Shown one piece after another: positions 38,904 to 47,818 of a DNA stretch of 64,000 bases. Positions within the stretch are counted from its first letter, which is position 1. Each line of letters starts with the position of its first letter. Source of the DNA: Xanthomonas maliensis (GTDB taxonomy: Bacteria; Pseudomonadota; Gammaproteobacteria; Xanthomonadales; Xanthomonadaceae); assembly GCF_009192945.1 (NCBI RefSeq), contig NZ_NSET01000068.1, positions 1-64,000 of the forward strand, given 5' to 3'. Below the pieces are notes generated by a model, which saw only the letters and a program-made list of their open reading frames with translations, was not told where the DNA came from and did no database searches. The position numbers and the translations under genes are program-made.

Positions 38904-39305
38904 ATGTCTACGTCTTCCATCGCCATTGTCCAAGAATTTTTACACCGCATCGGCACCGGCGAATCTGCCGAGAAAATTGCAGAGCTGGTCAGCGATCAGG
39001 TCGATTGGTTCGTTGCGGGCGATACCCGCACTGTTCCCTGGATCGGACGCAAGGTGGGCAAGGCCGGTGCAGCGTCATTCTATGCGCAACTCAGGGAGCA
39101 GACCGCAGCCGAGTCGCTGACCGTCGACGACATTCTTGCGCAAGGTAATCGCGTTGTCGCTCTCGGGAGACTGAAGTCACGCGTCATCCGTACCGGCAAG
39201 CTGATCGAGTCCGAGTTCTGCCTGGACTTCACCGTTGAAGACAACGAAATCACCCGTTTTCGTATGTTAGAAGACAGCTTCGCAGTAGCTCAAGCTGTTG
39301 CCTGA
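38904..39305 (+). CDS. NTF2-like/SnoaL-type small protein
   Basis: A 133-residue protein of the NTF2/ketosteroid-isomerase-like fold: IVQEFLHRIGTGESAEKIAELV at residues 7-28 (helix), VDWFVAGDTRTVPWIGRKVG, then alternating beta strands (VVALGRLKSRVIRTGKLI, EFCLDFTVEDNEITRF) ending in a short helix. This fold binds small hydrophobic ligands or acts as an isomerase or hydrolase; the substrate cannot be told. Start at 38904 gives the usual N-terminus. Its codon use is less GC-rich than the core genes, consistent with transfer. Confidence 0.7.
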   Translation: MSTSSIAIVQEFLHRIGTGESAEKIAELVSDQVDWFVAGDTRTVPWIGRKVGKAGAASFYAQLREQTAAESLTVDDILAQGNRVVALGRLKSRVIRTGKLIESEFCLDFTVEDNEITRFRMLEDSFAVAQAVA

Positions 39306-39364
39306 TGCGTGACACGTGCTGTAGCCAATGGAACCTCCTGGCTTTGGAACAATGCCAGAAAGAT

Positions 39365-40047
39365 CTACCTATGCGGCGTCTGCGGATAGGGGGAGCTTAC
39401 GCTTGGCTCTCTGCCAGCGAAAGGCCCAACACTTCTTCTTCTCCGCGGCAAATTCACTGCCAGCACCACATGTGCCGATGTGTTGAAGACCCGCTTGTTC
39501 CGCTGCACCTTCACCACGATCCCATCCAGACACATCAGCGGATAGATCGCTTCCAATGGCCGGCTCTGGCAAGTGCGGGCTTGGTCCAACACCGCATCGG
39601 TCACCCGCGTGATTAACGTGTGCGAGATCGTCAGACCGTACAAGTCCACCAGTACCGACTCGATGTCCCAGGTGGTCATGCCCTTGGCGTACAAGGCCAA
39701 GATCTTCGGCTCCGTCCCGCCCAGGCGCACTTGCCGTTTCTGGACCAGTTGCGGCTCAAAGGTGCCCTCACCATCCCGCGGCGTCTCCACCTGCAGTTCG
39801 CCAGTTCGCCCATCTAGCTCTGCACCGCCGCGCAGGTCTCGCCATGGCGAACGTTGCCTGCCACGTTGCGTCCATGCCGTTCGTGTCCCAGATGCGCCGG
39901 CATCTCCGCTTCCAGCGAGCGGTTGATCATGTGCTGGAGCATCTGCGAATACAGCACGACTCCATTTGCTCCAGCGTCGTACAAACCTGCGGTCACTCGT
40001 CCAAGCGCTCTTTCGATAACTTCATGCGACAGCTCCTCCCGGCTCAA
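39365..40047 (-). pseudogene. Broken IS256-family transposase
   Basis: Pieces of one IS256/Mutator-type transposase in different frames. 40047-39814 holds the N-terminal part (RSLEAEMPAHLGHERHGRNVAGN). After a frameshift near 39800, 39790-39440 reads EGTFEPQLVQKRQ, KILALYAKGMTTWDIESVL, LDGIVVKVQR with the first catalytic Asp. A further shift near 39440 leads into EKKKCWAF. The C-terminal third with the remaining DDE residues is missing. No terminal inverted repeats were identified. Not functional. Confidence 0.8.
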
Positions 40048-40222
40048 CGCCGCATCTTCTCAAAGGGCCGTTACACGGTTCAATTTGCAGACTCTCGATC
40101 GGCGACGTCCCGCCGACCAAGTTTGCCGCCCAATTCACTCACCCACCCGAAGCCGAATTTTCCAGTTCTGCCAGAGCCTAACGCGAGAAGGAGGTCACAA
40201 TCCTCGTCTTCTCGGCGCCCTC

Positions 40223-40666
40223 TCACTGCGAGGCCTCTCTAAAAACATAACGCTTATCGAGATTATATTTGGTGATATAGCCTACCGCTAGGCCAATCAC
40301 CCCGCCCAGGTAACGCATTTCTCGTGTTCCAAATACCTGCTGGAATCCAAATTCAATACCCCAAAAGATGGCCGTTGTCACCACCCCCATGATCGCGTAA
40401 AGCGCGAACGTCTGAGCATCGTGAACAGTATTTTTAGCGATGAATCTGAAAATATACCGCTTGTCAAGAAGATATTTAACAACCAGTCCGACTCCGGTCC
40501 CGATGATGACAGATACCGGAATTGCAAATGATCCAGCGTATGCACGGACCAGCATGTCCTGCGCACCTATGTTTGCAACTGTCGCGATTAATGCAAAAAT
40601 GGCATATTTTATCGCTACTTTAGTCGAGGCAAACATTGCGATAAAGGTTCCAGAGTCCGAATACAT
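40223..40666 (-). CDS. GtrA-like membrane protein
   Basis: A 147-residue protein with four predicted membrane helices (about 16-36, 46-66, 87-110, 118-138) and the GtrA-family spacing, including two KYxLDKRYxF repeats (KYLLDKRYIF, KYNLDKRYVF) after helices 2 and 4. GtrA proteins are proposed to flip undecaprenyl-phosphate-linked sugars in O-antigen or wall-polymer decoration. No GtrB-type glycosyltransferase is nearby, so it is an orphan. AAGGT precedes ATG 40666. It is clearly richer in A+T than flanking core genes, which suggests horizontal origin. Confidence 0.8.
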   Translation of the reverse strand: MYSDSGTFIAMFASTKVAIKYAIFALIATVANIGAQDMLVRAYAGSFAIPVSVIIGTGVGLVVKYLLDKRYIFRFIAKNTVHDAQTFALYAIMGVVTTAIFWGIEFGFQQVFGTREMRYLGGVIGLAVGYITKYNLDKRYVFREASQ

Positions 40667-41581
40667 GATACCTTAACGCCGCAAAACCTGCGACACACTT
40701 GCGACTTAATTAAGCGGATGCGGCCAAAACACTGATCGAGAATGGACTCCTGTTCATACCGTGGATCTCCGCTAACGCCTTTGTGCATAGAGGGCAATTC
40801 TTGACACGCACTTGGTGCTATGTTGCGTGACGCCATCGCGACGCGCGCCGTCAACGATACCCCATTTCTTTCAGCGGGATCGACATAGCTTCAAGAACGC
40901 CAAGGCAAGACGGCCGGCAGCCGGCATGGCATCCATTTCTTCTGCGCCATTCTTTATATTCGCCCTTCATAACCTAGCCATGTGCGAGATGGCTGTTGCA
41001 CAGCGCGGGGATGATATTACCTGCACATCCGCACTTACGCATGAGTCCGCGACCGACAAATTCACTCCAGCAGTAGCGCCCACTTCGTATTACGCCGACA
41101 TGCGAATGTAAAACGGCACCAAGAATCGAGCCAGGGAAACGGCTAGGCGAAAGACCCCAAAGAGTAACGGACGGATTTTAGTCGGAGCTTTTGTAGTTAC
41201 GCCCCTTATCATCAACCGAACCAGAGCTGGCAATCACCACCGTCACTTATGTTCGAGCCACTTTCTTAAGTGTCAGATGCTACATGCGTGGACAGGTGGG
41301 CTGAAGTCGCAATCTTGACTCGATCCCCAGATGCTACCTGAGCAAGCGTTTCTCCGCTCGTTCGGGCCATGGGGGTGATTCATTCGAGCTATTGAACACG
41401 CGATTCACGACGACTCACTAGGCATCGAGCCAACGCAAGCAAGCTTGGTGAGCGCGGCATCAGATCAATAACGTTGTGAGGCAAGCATCAATCTAATTGG
41501 GGCCGATCGCCGGACTCGGTCTCAAACAAACCAACCAAGCAAATGCAACCAGGAGGTGATACAAGCCGCCCCTGTCGGGGC
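40667..41581. other. Gene-poor, A+T-richer stretch
   Basis: 915 bp with no supported gene. It contains AGGAGGTGAT (41551-41560), a full complement of the 16S rRNA 3' end, but no start codon at a useful distance follows. A small hairpin GCCCC-TGTC-GGGGC lies at 41568-41581. It is part of the decayed island. Confidence 0.4.
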
Positions 41582-42213
41582 CTAGGCCTTTCCATGGCAT
41601 TCACGTCTAAGACCCCCCATTCGAGTCAAGTTGTGACGCTTCTGGTCCATCAAGGTCGGCAACAGCCCTGGGCAATAGAGCGCCTCCGCTAGCCCACGCG
41701 GCAACATCGCAGTCACTGCGCAAGCGGTCGAACATGGCCCGTAAGGCGGTCGCTTCCTGGCGCAAGGTGGTGAAGGCCTGCAGTGTGGCGTGTTCCATGG
41801 CGTCCTCGGGGATGGCACTCCTGGTGCCTTAGCCCGGTAAGCAGCATATCGCGTGCCATTGACGGCCTGGACATGATCCTGCGCCAAGTCCGCATCGGCA
41901 GCGGTGGGCGCGAGATCGACAGGCACACCAGCCGCCAGCCTCCAATGCGCTTGGGCTTTGGCCAGCGGCCAAGCCGCGAGATCCCGATCTCGACCTCGGT
42001 CTCTCGCTGACGCTAGGTCTTGGCATGCATCGCTTCCAGTACCGGCATGCCGGCAGCCCGCGCGCCGGCGATCGCCGCTCGATGGTCGCCGAAATCGACC
42101 GCCACATGACCGCGCGCCACCTCACACTCACGAGTCGGACCGACCTGCTGGATGCTCCAGCCACCCACCCAACCCCGGCCGGGCGGCGTTGCCAAGCTGG
42201 TCTTACCGATCAA
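41582..42213 (-). pseudogene. Eroded reading frames of unknown origin
   Basis: Several minus-strand frames carry protein-like sequence that seems to hop frames: 42213-42013 (WVGGWSIQQVGPTRECEVAR, then HVAVDFGDHRAAIAGARAAG), about 41940-41830 (PVDLAPTAADADLAQDHVQA) and 41798-41607 (LQAFTTLRQEATALRAMFDR). This suggests one or two genes broken by frameshifts. I do not recognise the family. GC is higher than in 40667-41581. Confidence 0.35.
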
Positions 42214-42354
42214 TTGATAACCCCCGAGGAGATGACCTCAGGCGCTTGCTCGGCGACGTGTCGTGAGAATACCGACGGCTGACGCAGTAGCGAGCCCATC
42301 CTAGGCACGCCACTTGCATCGAGCTCGACCATAACAGTGAGTTGGGAGACCTCG

Positions 42355-44037
42355 ATGCCGCGTACCAATGCCAAGCGCCAGGCGGCCAGCGCCCTGCTGC
42401 TGGGGTGCCTGATCTTCGTGCTGATCGGCGTCGGCAGCTACGCGGCGACGCAGCGATCGCTGTCCGCGGCCGCGTGGGTGAGCCATACCCAGCAAGTGAT
42501 TGCCAGCATCGACGAGATCCAGGCCACGGTGTTGTCGGCCGAGTCGTCCGCACGCGGCTACGTGCTGAGCGACGATGAGGCATTCCTGGGGGTCTACACC
42601 GACGCGATCGGCGGTCTTCCCGAGCGGCTGACCCGGCTGAACCTGCTGGTGCAGGACAATCCGCTGCAACAGCGCAACGTGGCGACGCTACAACAGCTCA
42701 TCGAACAGCGCAGGCTCCAGCTGGACGATTTGCTGGGCAGCTACCGCAGCACAGGTATCGACGGCGCACGCACCTCGATCGCCAAGGGCGTCTTCAAGGC
42801 ATCGACGGCGCTACGCCGCCAGGTTCAGACGATGACCGCGCTGGAGCGCAGCATGCTGGTGACCCGGGCTCAGGCCAACCAAACCAGCGCGCAATGGGTG
42901 GCGCGGATCACGGTGATCGGGATCATCAGCGGCCTGCTGGTGATGGCACTGGCCTACCGGCTGCTCTCGCGCGAATTGGCGCGCCGTCTGCGTGCCGAGG
43001 GCGAGGCCAGCCGCAGCAACGACCGCCTGATCGACTCGTTCTCCACCCTCGAACGCACCTCGGCCGGACTGGAGGCGCTGTCTCGCTATTCCGGGCTGCT
43101 GCAGAACTGCCGCGATGCCGAGGAAGCGCTGAAAATCACCGCACGCACCATTGCCCCGCTCATCCCTGGTGCCTCCGGCGCGGTGTATCTGCTGCGGGCA
43201 TCGCGCGACCGGGCCGAGCAGGTCGTCAGCTGGGGGGAACTGGCCGATGGCGGCACCGATGGCATCACCCCGGAACAGTGCTGGGCGCTACGGCGCGATC
43301 GCACCTACGTGGTGGACGACGCCAGTCGCTCGGTGCTCTGCGAGCACGCGACCGTCAATCTTCCGCCGCACGGCAGCACCGCCTGCATCCCGCTCTCGGC
43401 CCAGGGAATCCAGCTGGGCATGCTGACCCTGCGCGGCGAACATCCGCATGCCCCCGATGTCATAAGGATCGCCGAAGCCGCCGCCGAGCAACTCTCGCTG
43501 GCCTTGCATAACCTGCGCCTGCGCGAGACGTTGCGCCAGCAGTCGATCCGCGACCCCCTCACCGGTCTGTACAACCGCCGCTACCTCGAGGAGGCGCTCA
43601 ATCACGAACTGGCACGCTGCACGCGACGCCAGCTGCCGCTGTCGGTGCTGATGCTGGATGTGGATCACTTCAAATGCTTCAACGACCTGCACGGCCATGG
43701 CGGTGGCGATCGCGTGCTCGCCGCAATCGGCGAACTGCTGTTGGCACAAACACGCGGTGAGGATATCTGCTGTCGCTACGGCGGCGAGGAACTGACGGTG
43801 ATTCTGCCGGAGGCCGATCTGGAGACCGCGTGCACGATGGCCGAGAAGCTGCGGGCGTCCATCGAGGCGCTGCAGGTCTCCGCCGATGGAGCATCGTTAC
43901 CCAAGGTCACCGCCTCGTTCGGCGTCGCCACCTTCCCGACCCAGGCCGGTACCGTCCCGGAGCTGCTGCGGCACGCCGACCAGGCGCTCTACCGGGCCAA
44001 GCAGGCCGGGCGCAACCGGGTCGTGGCCGCAGAGTGA
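42355..44037 (+). CDS. Membrane diguanylate cyclase: CHASE3-like sensor, GAF, GGDEF
   Basis: A 560-residue signalling protein. Membrane helix about 10-30, a helical CHASE3-like periplasmic domain (about 35-180; SAESSARGYVLSDDEAFL), second helix about 187-207, GAF domain (about 240-385) and GGDEF domain (about 390-560). The active-site motif is GGEEL, and RGED nine residues upstream is a canonical RxxD inhibitory site. It should make cyclic di-GMP under feedback control, with input from outside the cell. ATG 42355 has GGGAG 6 nt upstream; a GTG at 42337 is less likely. Confidence 0.88.
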   Translation: MPRTNAKRQAASALLLGCLIFVLIGVGSYAATQRSLSAAAWVSHTQQVIASIDEIQATVLSAESSARGYVLSDDEAFLGVYTDAIGGLPERLTRLNLLVQDNPLQQRNVATLQQLIEQRRLQLDDLLGSYRSTGIDGARTSIAKGVFKASTALRRQVQTMTALERSMLVTRAQANQTSAQWVARITVIGIISGLLVMALAYRLLSRELARRLRAEGEASRSNDRLIDSFSTLERTSAGLEALSRYSGLLQNCRDAEEALKITARTIAPLIPGASGAVYLLRASRDRAEQVVSWGELADGGTDGITPEQCWALRRDRTYVVDDASRSVLCEHATVNLPPHGSTACIPLSAQGIQLGMLTLRGEHPHAPDVIRIAEAAAEQLSLALHNLRLRETLRQQSIRDPLTGLYNRRYLEEALNHELARCTRRQLPLSVLMLDVDHFKCFNDLHGHGGGDRVLAAIGELLLAQTRGEDICCRYGGEELTVILPEADLETACTMAEKLRASIEALQVSADGASLPKVTASFGVATFPTQAGTVPELLRHADQALYRAKQAGRNRVVAAE

Positions 44038-44212
44038 ATGCTTGTGTTCTCAGGCTGGGACCGGCGGTAAGCGAACACGTGAAGCGGGCGCTTCAGGCAG
44101 CCCTCCCAGGCTGCGAACCGCGCTGTCGGGACATCCTGGCGCAACGTGCCGCTCCGGTCGCCAGCGCCGATCGGCGGCACGACGTCGCCTTAGCTGCTCT
44201 TAGGTCACGGCA

Positions 44213-44437
44213 TCAGCGCTGCCGAGGAACCCCGGGCACCAACCCGGCCGCGTTCAGCATGCCGTCGACCCGGGCGCGGACATGCTCCTGGTCGGCCGAC
44301 GTGGCGCAATGCAGCAGCGCCTCCGCGCGGGCCTGGAAATCCAGATAGTCGAAATCGGCATCTTCATCGGTGGCCAGCTGCGGCAATGCCTCCTGCAAGG
44401 CGTCCAGCTGCGCATCGAGTTCTTGGCGCGTGGGCAT
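44213..44437 (-). CDS. Small acidic hypothetical protein, 74 residues
   Basis: A short gene with a strong GGAGGA 8 nt before ATG 44437. The product is helical and acidic (RQELDAQLDALQEALPQLAT, DEDADFDYLDFQARAEALL), with no signal or membrane segment. No family recognised. It sits between two diguanylate cyclase genes, on the opposite strand to both. Confidence 0.6.
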   Translation of the reverse strand: MPTRQELDAQLDALQEALPQLATDEDADFDYLDFQARAEALLHCATSADQEHVRARVDGMLNAAGLVPGVPRQR

Positions 44438-44602
44438 GGTTGGGGTCCTCCGAGGCCTGCCCCACCGTGGGCCAGCCACCGTCAAGTCCATGCGAAGCCG
44501 ACAACCTGACTGCGCGTCGCGGGCGTTGCCCATGCTGCCGTTCGCTCAACTTGTACGGCCAATGGCCGATACTGCTTCCGATCCTTCGAGTGTCTCACTA
44601 TC

Positions 44603-45577
44603 GTGATTCTCCATTTGCGGCGGGATTTCCGCCTTGGCATCGTCAAGATGTTGGGGCCGATCACTGCGCTGTTGTTGTGCCTCTATGCGCTTTACCTGGC
44701 CGTGATTGGTGACGAACGCGCCTGTCTGCTCGCCGCGCCGCTCGGTGCGCTGGCAGTCTGGCGCGGCTGGCGCATGCGCGGGGCCGAGCAGACCGGCCGA
44801 GGCGGTTTCTGGCTGGCGGCCATCAACGTGGCGGGCTGCCTGCTGGCTTGCTGGGCCGGCGGCGACAGCGCCCTGCCGTGGCTGTTTCCGGTATTGGCGA
44901 CCAACTATTTGTTGTGCGATCCGCAGCGCGCCGTGCTGTTGAGCCTGCCCTTGCTGGCGGCGTTGTTGTTTCTGCCCTTCCTGACCGTCAGTCCCGGCCA
45001 GGGCATCTCCACGGTAGTCGTCAGCCTGGTCACGCTGGCGGTGGGCTATGCGTTCTCGTTGCGGCTGCAGGACGACCGTGTGCATCTGGAGGAACTGGCC
45101 TCGCTCGACGCGCTCACCGGCTTGCCGAACCGGCGCATGCTTGAGCGCGCGCTCACCCAGCAGATCGACCACCGGCATCCGCACGAGCGGCTCAACAGCC
45201 TGATCATCCTGGATCTGGACCATTTCAAGGAGGTCAACGACCTCTACGGGCATGCCGCCGGCGATGCCGCGCTGGCCGACTTGGCCACCATCCTGCGCTT
45301 CGAGGTCCGCGACCCGCACCAGGTCTTCCGCTTTGGCGGCGAGGAATTCGTCGTGCTGCTGCGCGCCGGCTCTTCGCCTGAACTGGAAGCGGCCACCGAA
45401 CGCCTGCGCAAGGTGATCCGCAACAGCCTGCGTGGCCCCGGCGGACGCATCACCGTTTCGCTGGGTGCCGCGCGCCACGCTGGCGAAACCCACTGGCAGG
45501 ATTGGTTCTCGCGTGCCGACGCTGCCCTCTATCTGGCCAAGAACGGTGGCCGCGACAGCGCGCGGATCGCCGAGTGA
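44603..45577 (+). CDS. Membrane-anchored diguanylate cyclase (GGDEF)
   Basis: A 324-residue protein: several hydrophobic helices within residues about 16-155 (MASE-like membrane sensor) and a GGDEF domain (about 165-324) with LASLDALTGLPNRRMLERA, DLDHFKEVNDLYGHAAGD and GGEEF. The site nine residues before GGEEF reads RDPH rather than RxxD, so product inhibition by cyclic di-GMP is probably lost. The start may be GTG 44603 or ATG 44648; neither has a strong ribosome binding site. Confidence 0.85.
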   Translation: MILHLRRDFRLGIVKMLGPITALLLCLYALYLAVIGDERACLLAAPLGALAVWRGWRMRGAEQTGRGGFWLAAINVAGCLLACWAGGDSALPWLFPVLATNYLLCDPQRAVLLSLPLLAALLFLPFLTVSPGQGISTVVVSLVTLAVGYAFSLRLQDDRVHLEELASLDALTGLPNRRMLERALTQQIDHRHPHERLNSLIILDLDHFKEVNDLYGHAAGDAALADLATILRFEVRDPHQVFRFGGEEFVVLLRAGSSPELEAATERLRKVIRNSLRGPGGRITVSLGAARHAGETHWQDWFSRADAALYLAKNGGRDSARIAE

Positions 45578-45632
45578 TCCGCGCGCTCGGCCTGCCGCCG
45601 CGAGGCGATGGTCGGTCGATCCACCACAGAGG

Positions 45633-47060
45633 TCAGCGCTGCACCACCGCCACCGGGGTCTCGGCCGTGGTCGGCTCCTGCTTCCAACCGCCCAGCGCCT
45701 TGTAGACCCCGACCACGCCCACGTTGACGGCCGCCTCGGCCTGGGCCAGCGCATCGTCGGCCGCCAGCTGAGTGCGCTGGGCATCGAGCAGGGTCAAAAA
45801 GTCCTGCGACCCTTCGCGATAACGGATCTGCGCCAGCTCCTCGGCACGCCGGGCGGCGCTGGCCTGTTCGACCACGATCGCCAACCGCGCCTGTTGCCGG
45901 CCGTAGCTGGTCAACGCGTTTTCGGTGTCCTCCAGCGCCAGCAACACGCTCTGCTGGTACTGCGCCAGCGCGCCCTCGGCTTCGGCCTGGCTGGCGCGCA
46001 AGCGCGCCCGCACGCTACCGAAGTCAAACGCGGCCCAGCTGATCGACGGGGTGATCGACCAGGCCTTGCTTCCGCTATTGGTCAACCGCGCCGCATCGCC
46101 GGACAGAAAGCCGACGAAGCCACTCACGCTGATGCGCGGAAACAGATCGGCCGTGGCAACGCCGACCTGGGCGGTGGCCGCAGCCAGCCGGCGCTCGGCG
46201 CTGCGCACGTCCGGACGTTGCCGCAACAAGCCGGCGGTGTCGCCCAGCGGCAATGCACGCGCGAACGGTGGCATCGGGCGCGGCGCCAGCGTCGCGTCCA
46301 GTGCCGTGGGCGGCTGCCCGAGCAGCACCGCCAGGCGATGACGATACTGCGCCTGCACCGCTTCCAGTTGCGGAATATCCGCCTCGATCGCCTTCAGTCG
46401 CGCCAGGCTGCTCTGCACGTCCAGCTCGCTGCCGGCGCCCAAGTCCAGGCGGGCTTGGGTCAACCGCTGCGTCTCGCGCAGATTCACCAGGGTGCGCTGC
46501 GCCACCTCCACCTGCTTCTGGGTACCACGCAATTGAAAATAGTTGCGCGCCACCTCGGCGGCGACGGTGACCTGTACGTCCTGCAGGCCCGCCTGCTCGG
46601 CCTCCAGGTCGGCACGCGCGGCTTCGGCGGCGCGTCGCTGCCGACCGAACAGATCCAGTTCCCAGGCCGCGTCCAGTCCCAGCGTGGTGGTTTCGGTCAG
46701 AAAACGCTGGTTGCCGGCGATCACCTGTTGCTGCTCGCGGCGATCGAAGCTGCCCTGCGCGGTGACATGCGGCGCCTGGTCGAGCCGGCGTTCGACAAAC
46801 ACTGCGCGGGCCTGCTTGACACGCGCCACGGCGATGCGCAGATCGTGATTGGCGAACAAGGCATCGCGCACCAGCTGCTCCAGCACCGGGTCGTCGAACT
46901 GCGACCACCAGTTGCCGATCGGTGCCGCCGCGCTGAAGGCGGCATCCTGCGCGCCCTGCAACTGCACCGACGCCGGCGGCTCGGGCCGGTAGTCCGGCCC
47001 GACCGCGCAACCACTCAGCACCACCGCGGCCAGCGCGCCGGCAAGGATGGACTTCACCAT
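45633..47060 (-). CDS. RND efflux outer-membrane factor (OprM/NodT family lipoprotein)
   Basis: A 475-residue outer-membrane channel. Lipobox VVLSGC (Cys18) and CAVGPDYRPE typical of NodT/OprM proteins, then two repeats with long tunnel helices (VARVKQARAVFVERRLDQ; ARLKAIEADIPQLEAVQAQY) and the RPDVRSAERRLAAATAQVG motif. It is the last gene of the efflux operon; its ATG overlaps the end of the upstream dehydrogenase gene by 7 nt. Confidence 0.9.
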   Translation of the reverse strand: MVKSILAGALAAVVLSGCAVGPDYRPEPPASVQLQGAQDAAFSAAAPIGNWWSQFDDPVLEQLVRDALFANHDLRIAVARVKQARAVFVERRLDQAPHVTAQGSFDRREQQQVIAGNQRFLTETTTLGLDAAWELDLFGRQRRAAEAARADLEAEQAGLQDVQVTVAAEVARNYFQLRGTQKQVEVAQRTLVNLRETQRLTQARLDLGAGSELDVQSSLARLKAIEADIPQLEAVQAQYRHRLAVLLGQPPTALDATLAPRPMPPFARALPLGDTAGLLRQRPDVRSAERRLAAATAQVGVATADLFPRISVSGFVGFLSGDAARLTNSGSKAWSITPSISWAAFDFGSVRARLRASQAEAEGALAQYQQSVLLALEDTENALTSYGRQQARLAIVVEQASAARRAEELAQIRYREGSQDFLTLLDAQRTQLAADDALAQAEAAVNVGVVGVYKALGGWKQEPTTAETPVAVVQR

Positions 47061-47785
47061 GGCAGCACCTCCCCCAGGTGGGTGAAGCTGCCGCTGGCGC
47101 CATGCGCATCCAGCAATGCCATCAGCACACTGCTGCGCGCGCCGTCGGCGATCTCCAGTTCGCCCACGCCGTTGTTCATGTCGGTTTTCACGTAGCCCGG
47201 ATGCACGGTATTGACCTTGATGGCGGTGTCGCGCAGTTCGTGGGCCAAGTGCACGGTCCAGCTATTGAGCGCGCTCTTGGACGCGTCGTAGGCCGCCAGT
47301 TTGAAGTCGTAAATCGGCGAACCGGGCTGGCTGTGCAGGGTCAGCGAACCGAGGATGCTCGACACATTGACGATGCGCCCAGCCAGCGAACGCCGCAGCA
47401 GCGGCAACAAGGCCTTGGTCACCGCCACCACCGCAAACAGGTTGGTGTCGAAGGTCCGCTCCCAGGTCGCCATGCTCTGCTCGGACGGCTTGCGTTGGAC
47501 ATCGTCGATCATGATGCCGGCGTTGTTGACCAGGATGTCGAGGTGGCCGTGGCGCTGTTCCACCGTACCGACCGCCGCGGCGATGCTGATGTCATCGGTG
47601 ACGTCGAGCTGGATAGCTTCCACCGGCAGGCCTTCGACCTGCAGTTTGAGCGCAGCGGCAATGGCATCGTCGCGCCTGCGGCCGGCCAGCAGCGTATGCA
47701 CGCCGGCCTCGGCCAGTTGTCGAACGGTCTCCAGGCCGATCCCGCGAGTGGCGCCGGTGACCAGGGCGATTTTGGTCGTGCTCAT
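47054..47785 (-). CDS. Short-chain dehydrogenase/reductase (active type)
   Basis: A 243-residue classical SDR. NAD(P) motif TGATRGIG (10-17), NNAG (87-90), and catalytic Ser142/143, Tyr166 and Lys170 (NVSSILGS, YDASK) are all present. It probably reduces or oxidises a small carbonyl compound. It is embedded between the RND pump gene (33 bp gap) and the outer-membrane factor (overlap), so its substrate may be linked to that of the pump. Confidence 0.88.
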   Translation of the reverse strand: MSTTKIALVTGATRGIGLETVRQLAEAGVHTLLAGRRRDDAIAAALKLQVEGLPVEAIQLDVTDDISIAAAVGTVEQRHGHLDILVNNAGIMIDDVQRKPSEQSMATWERTFDTNLFAVVAVTKALLPLLRRSLAGRIVNVSSILGSLTLHSQPGSPIYDFKLAAYDASKSALNSWTVHLAHELRDTAIKVNTVHPGYVKTDMNNGVGELEIADGARSSVLMALLDAHGASGSFTHLGEVLPW

Positions 47786-47818
47786 GTGTCAGTCCTTCAA
47801 GATGGGGGATGGATGGCA

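Noticed and set aside
40812-41111. 99-codon plus-strand frame in the island
   Set aside because: No ribosome binding site, no protein-like pattern, in an eroded region.
38371-42354. Second copy of the ssrA 3' end (att site)
   Set aside because: No repeat of the T-arm or acceptor sequence was found in the region, so no attachment site is claimed.
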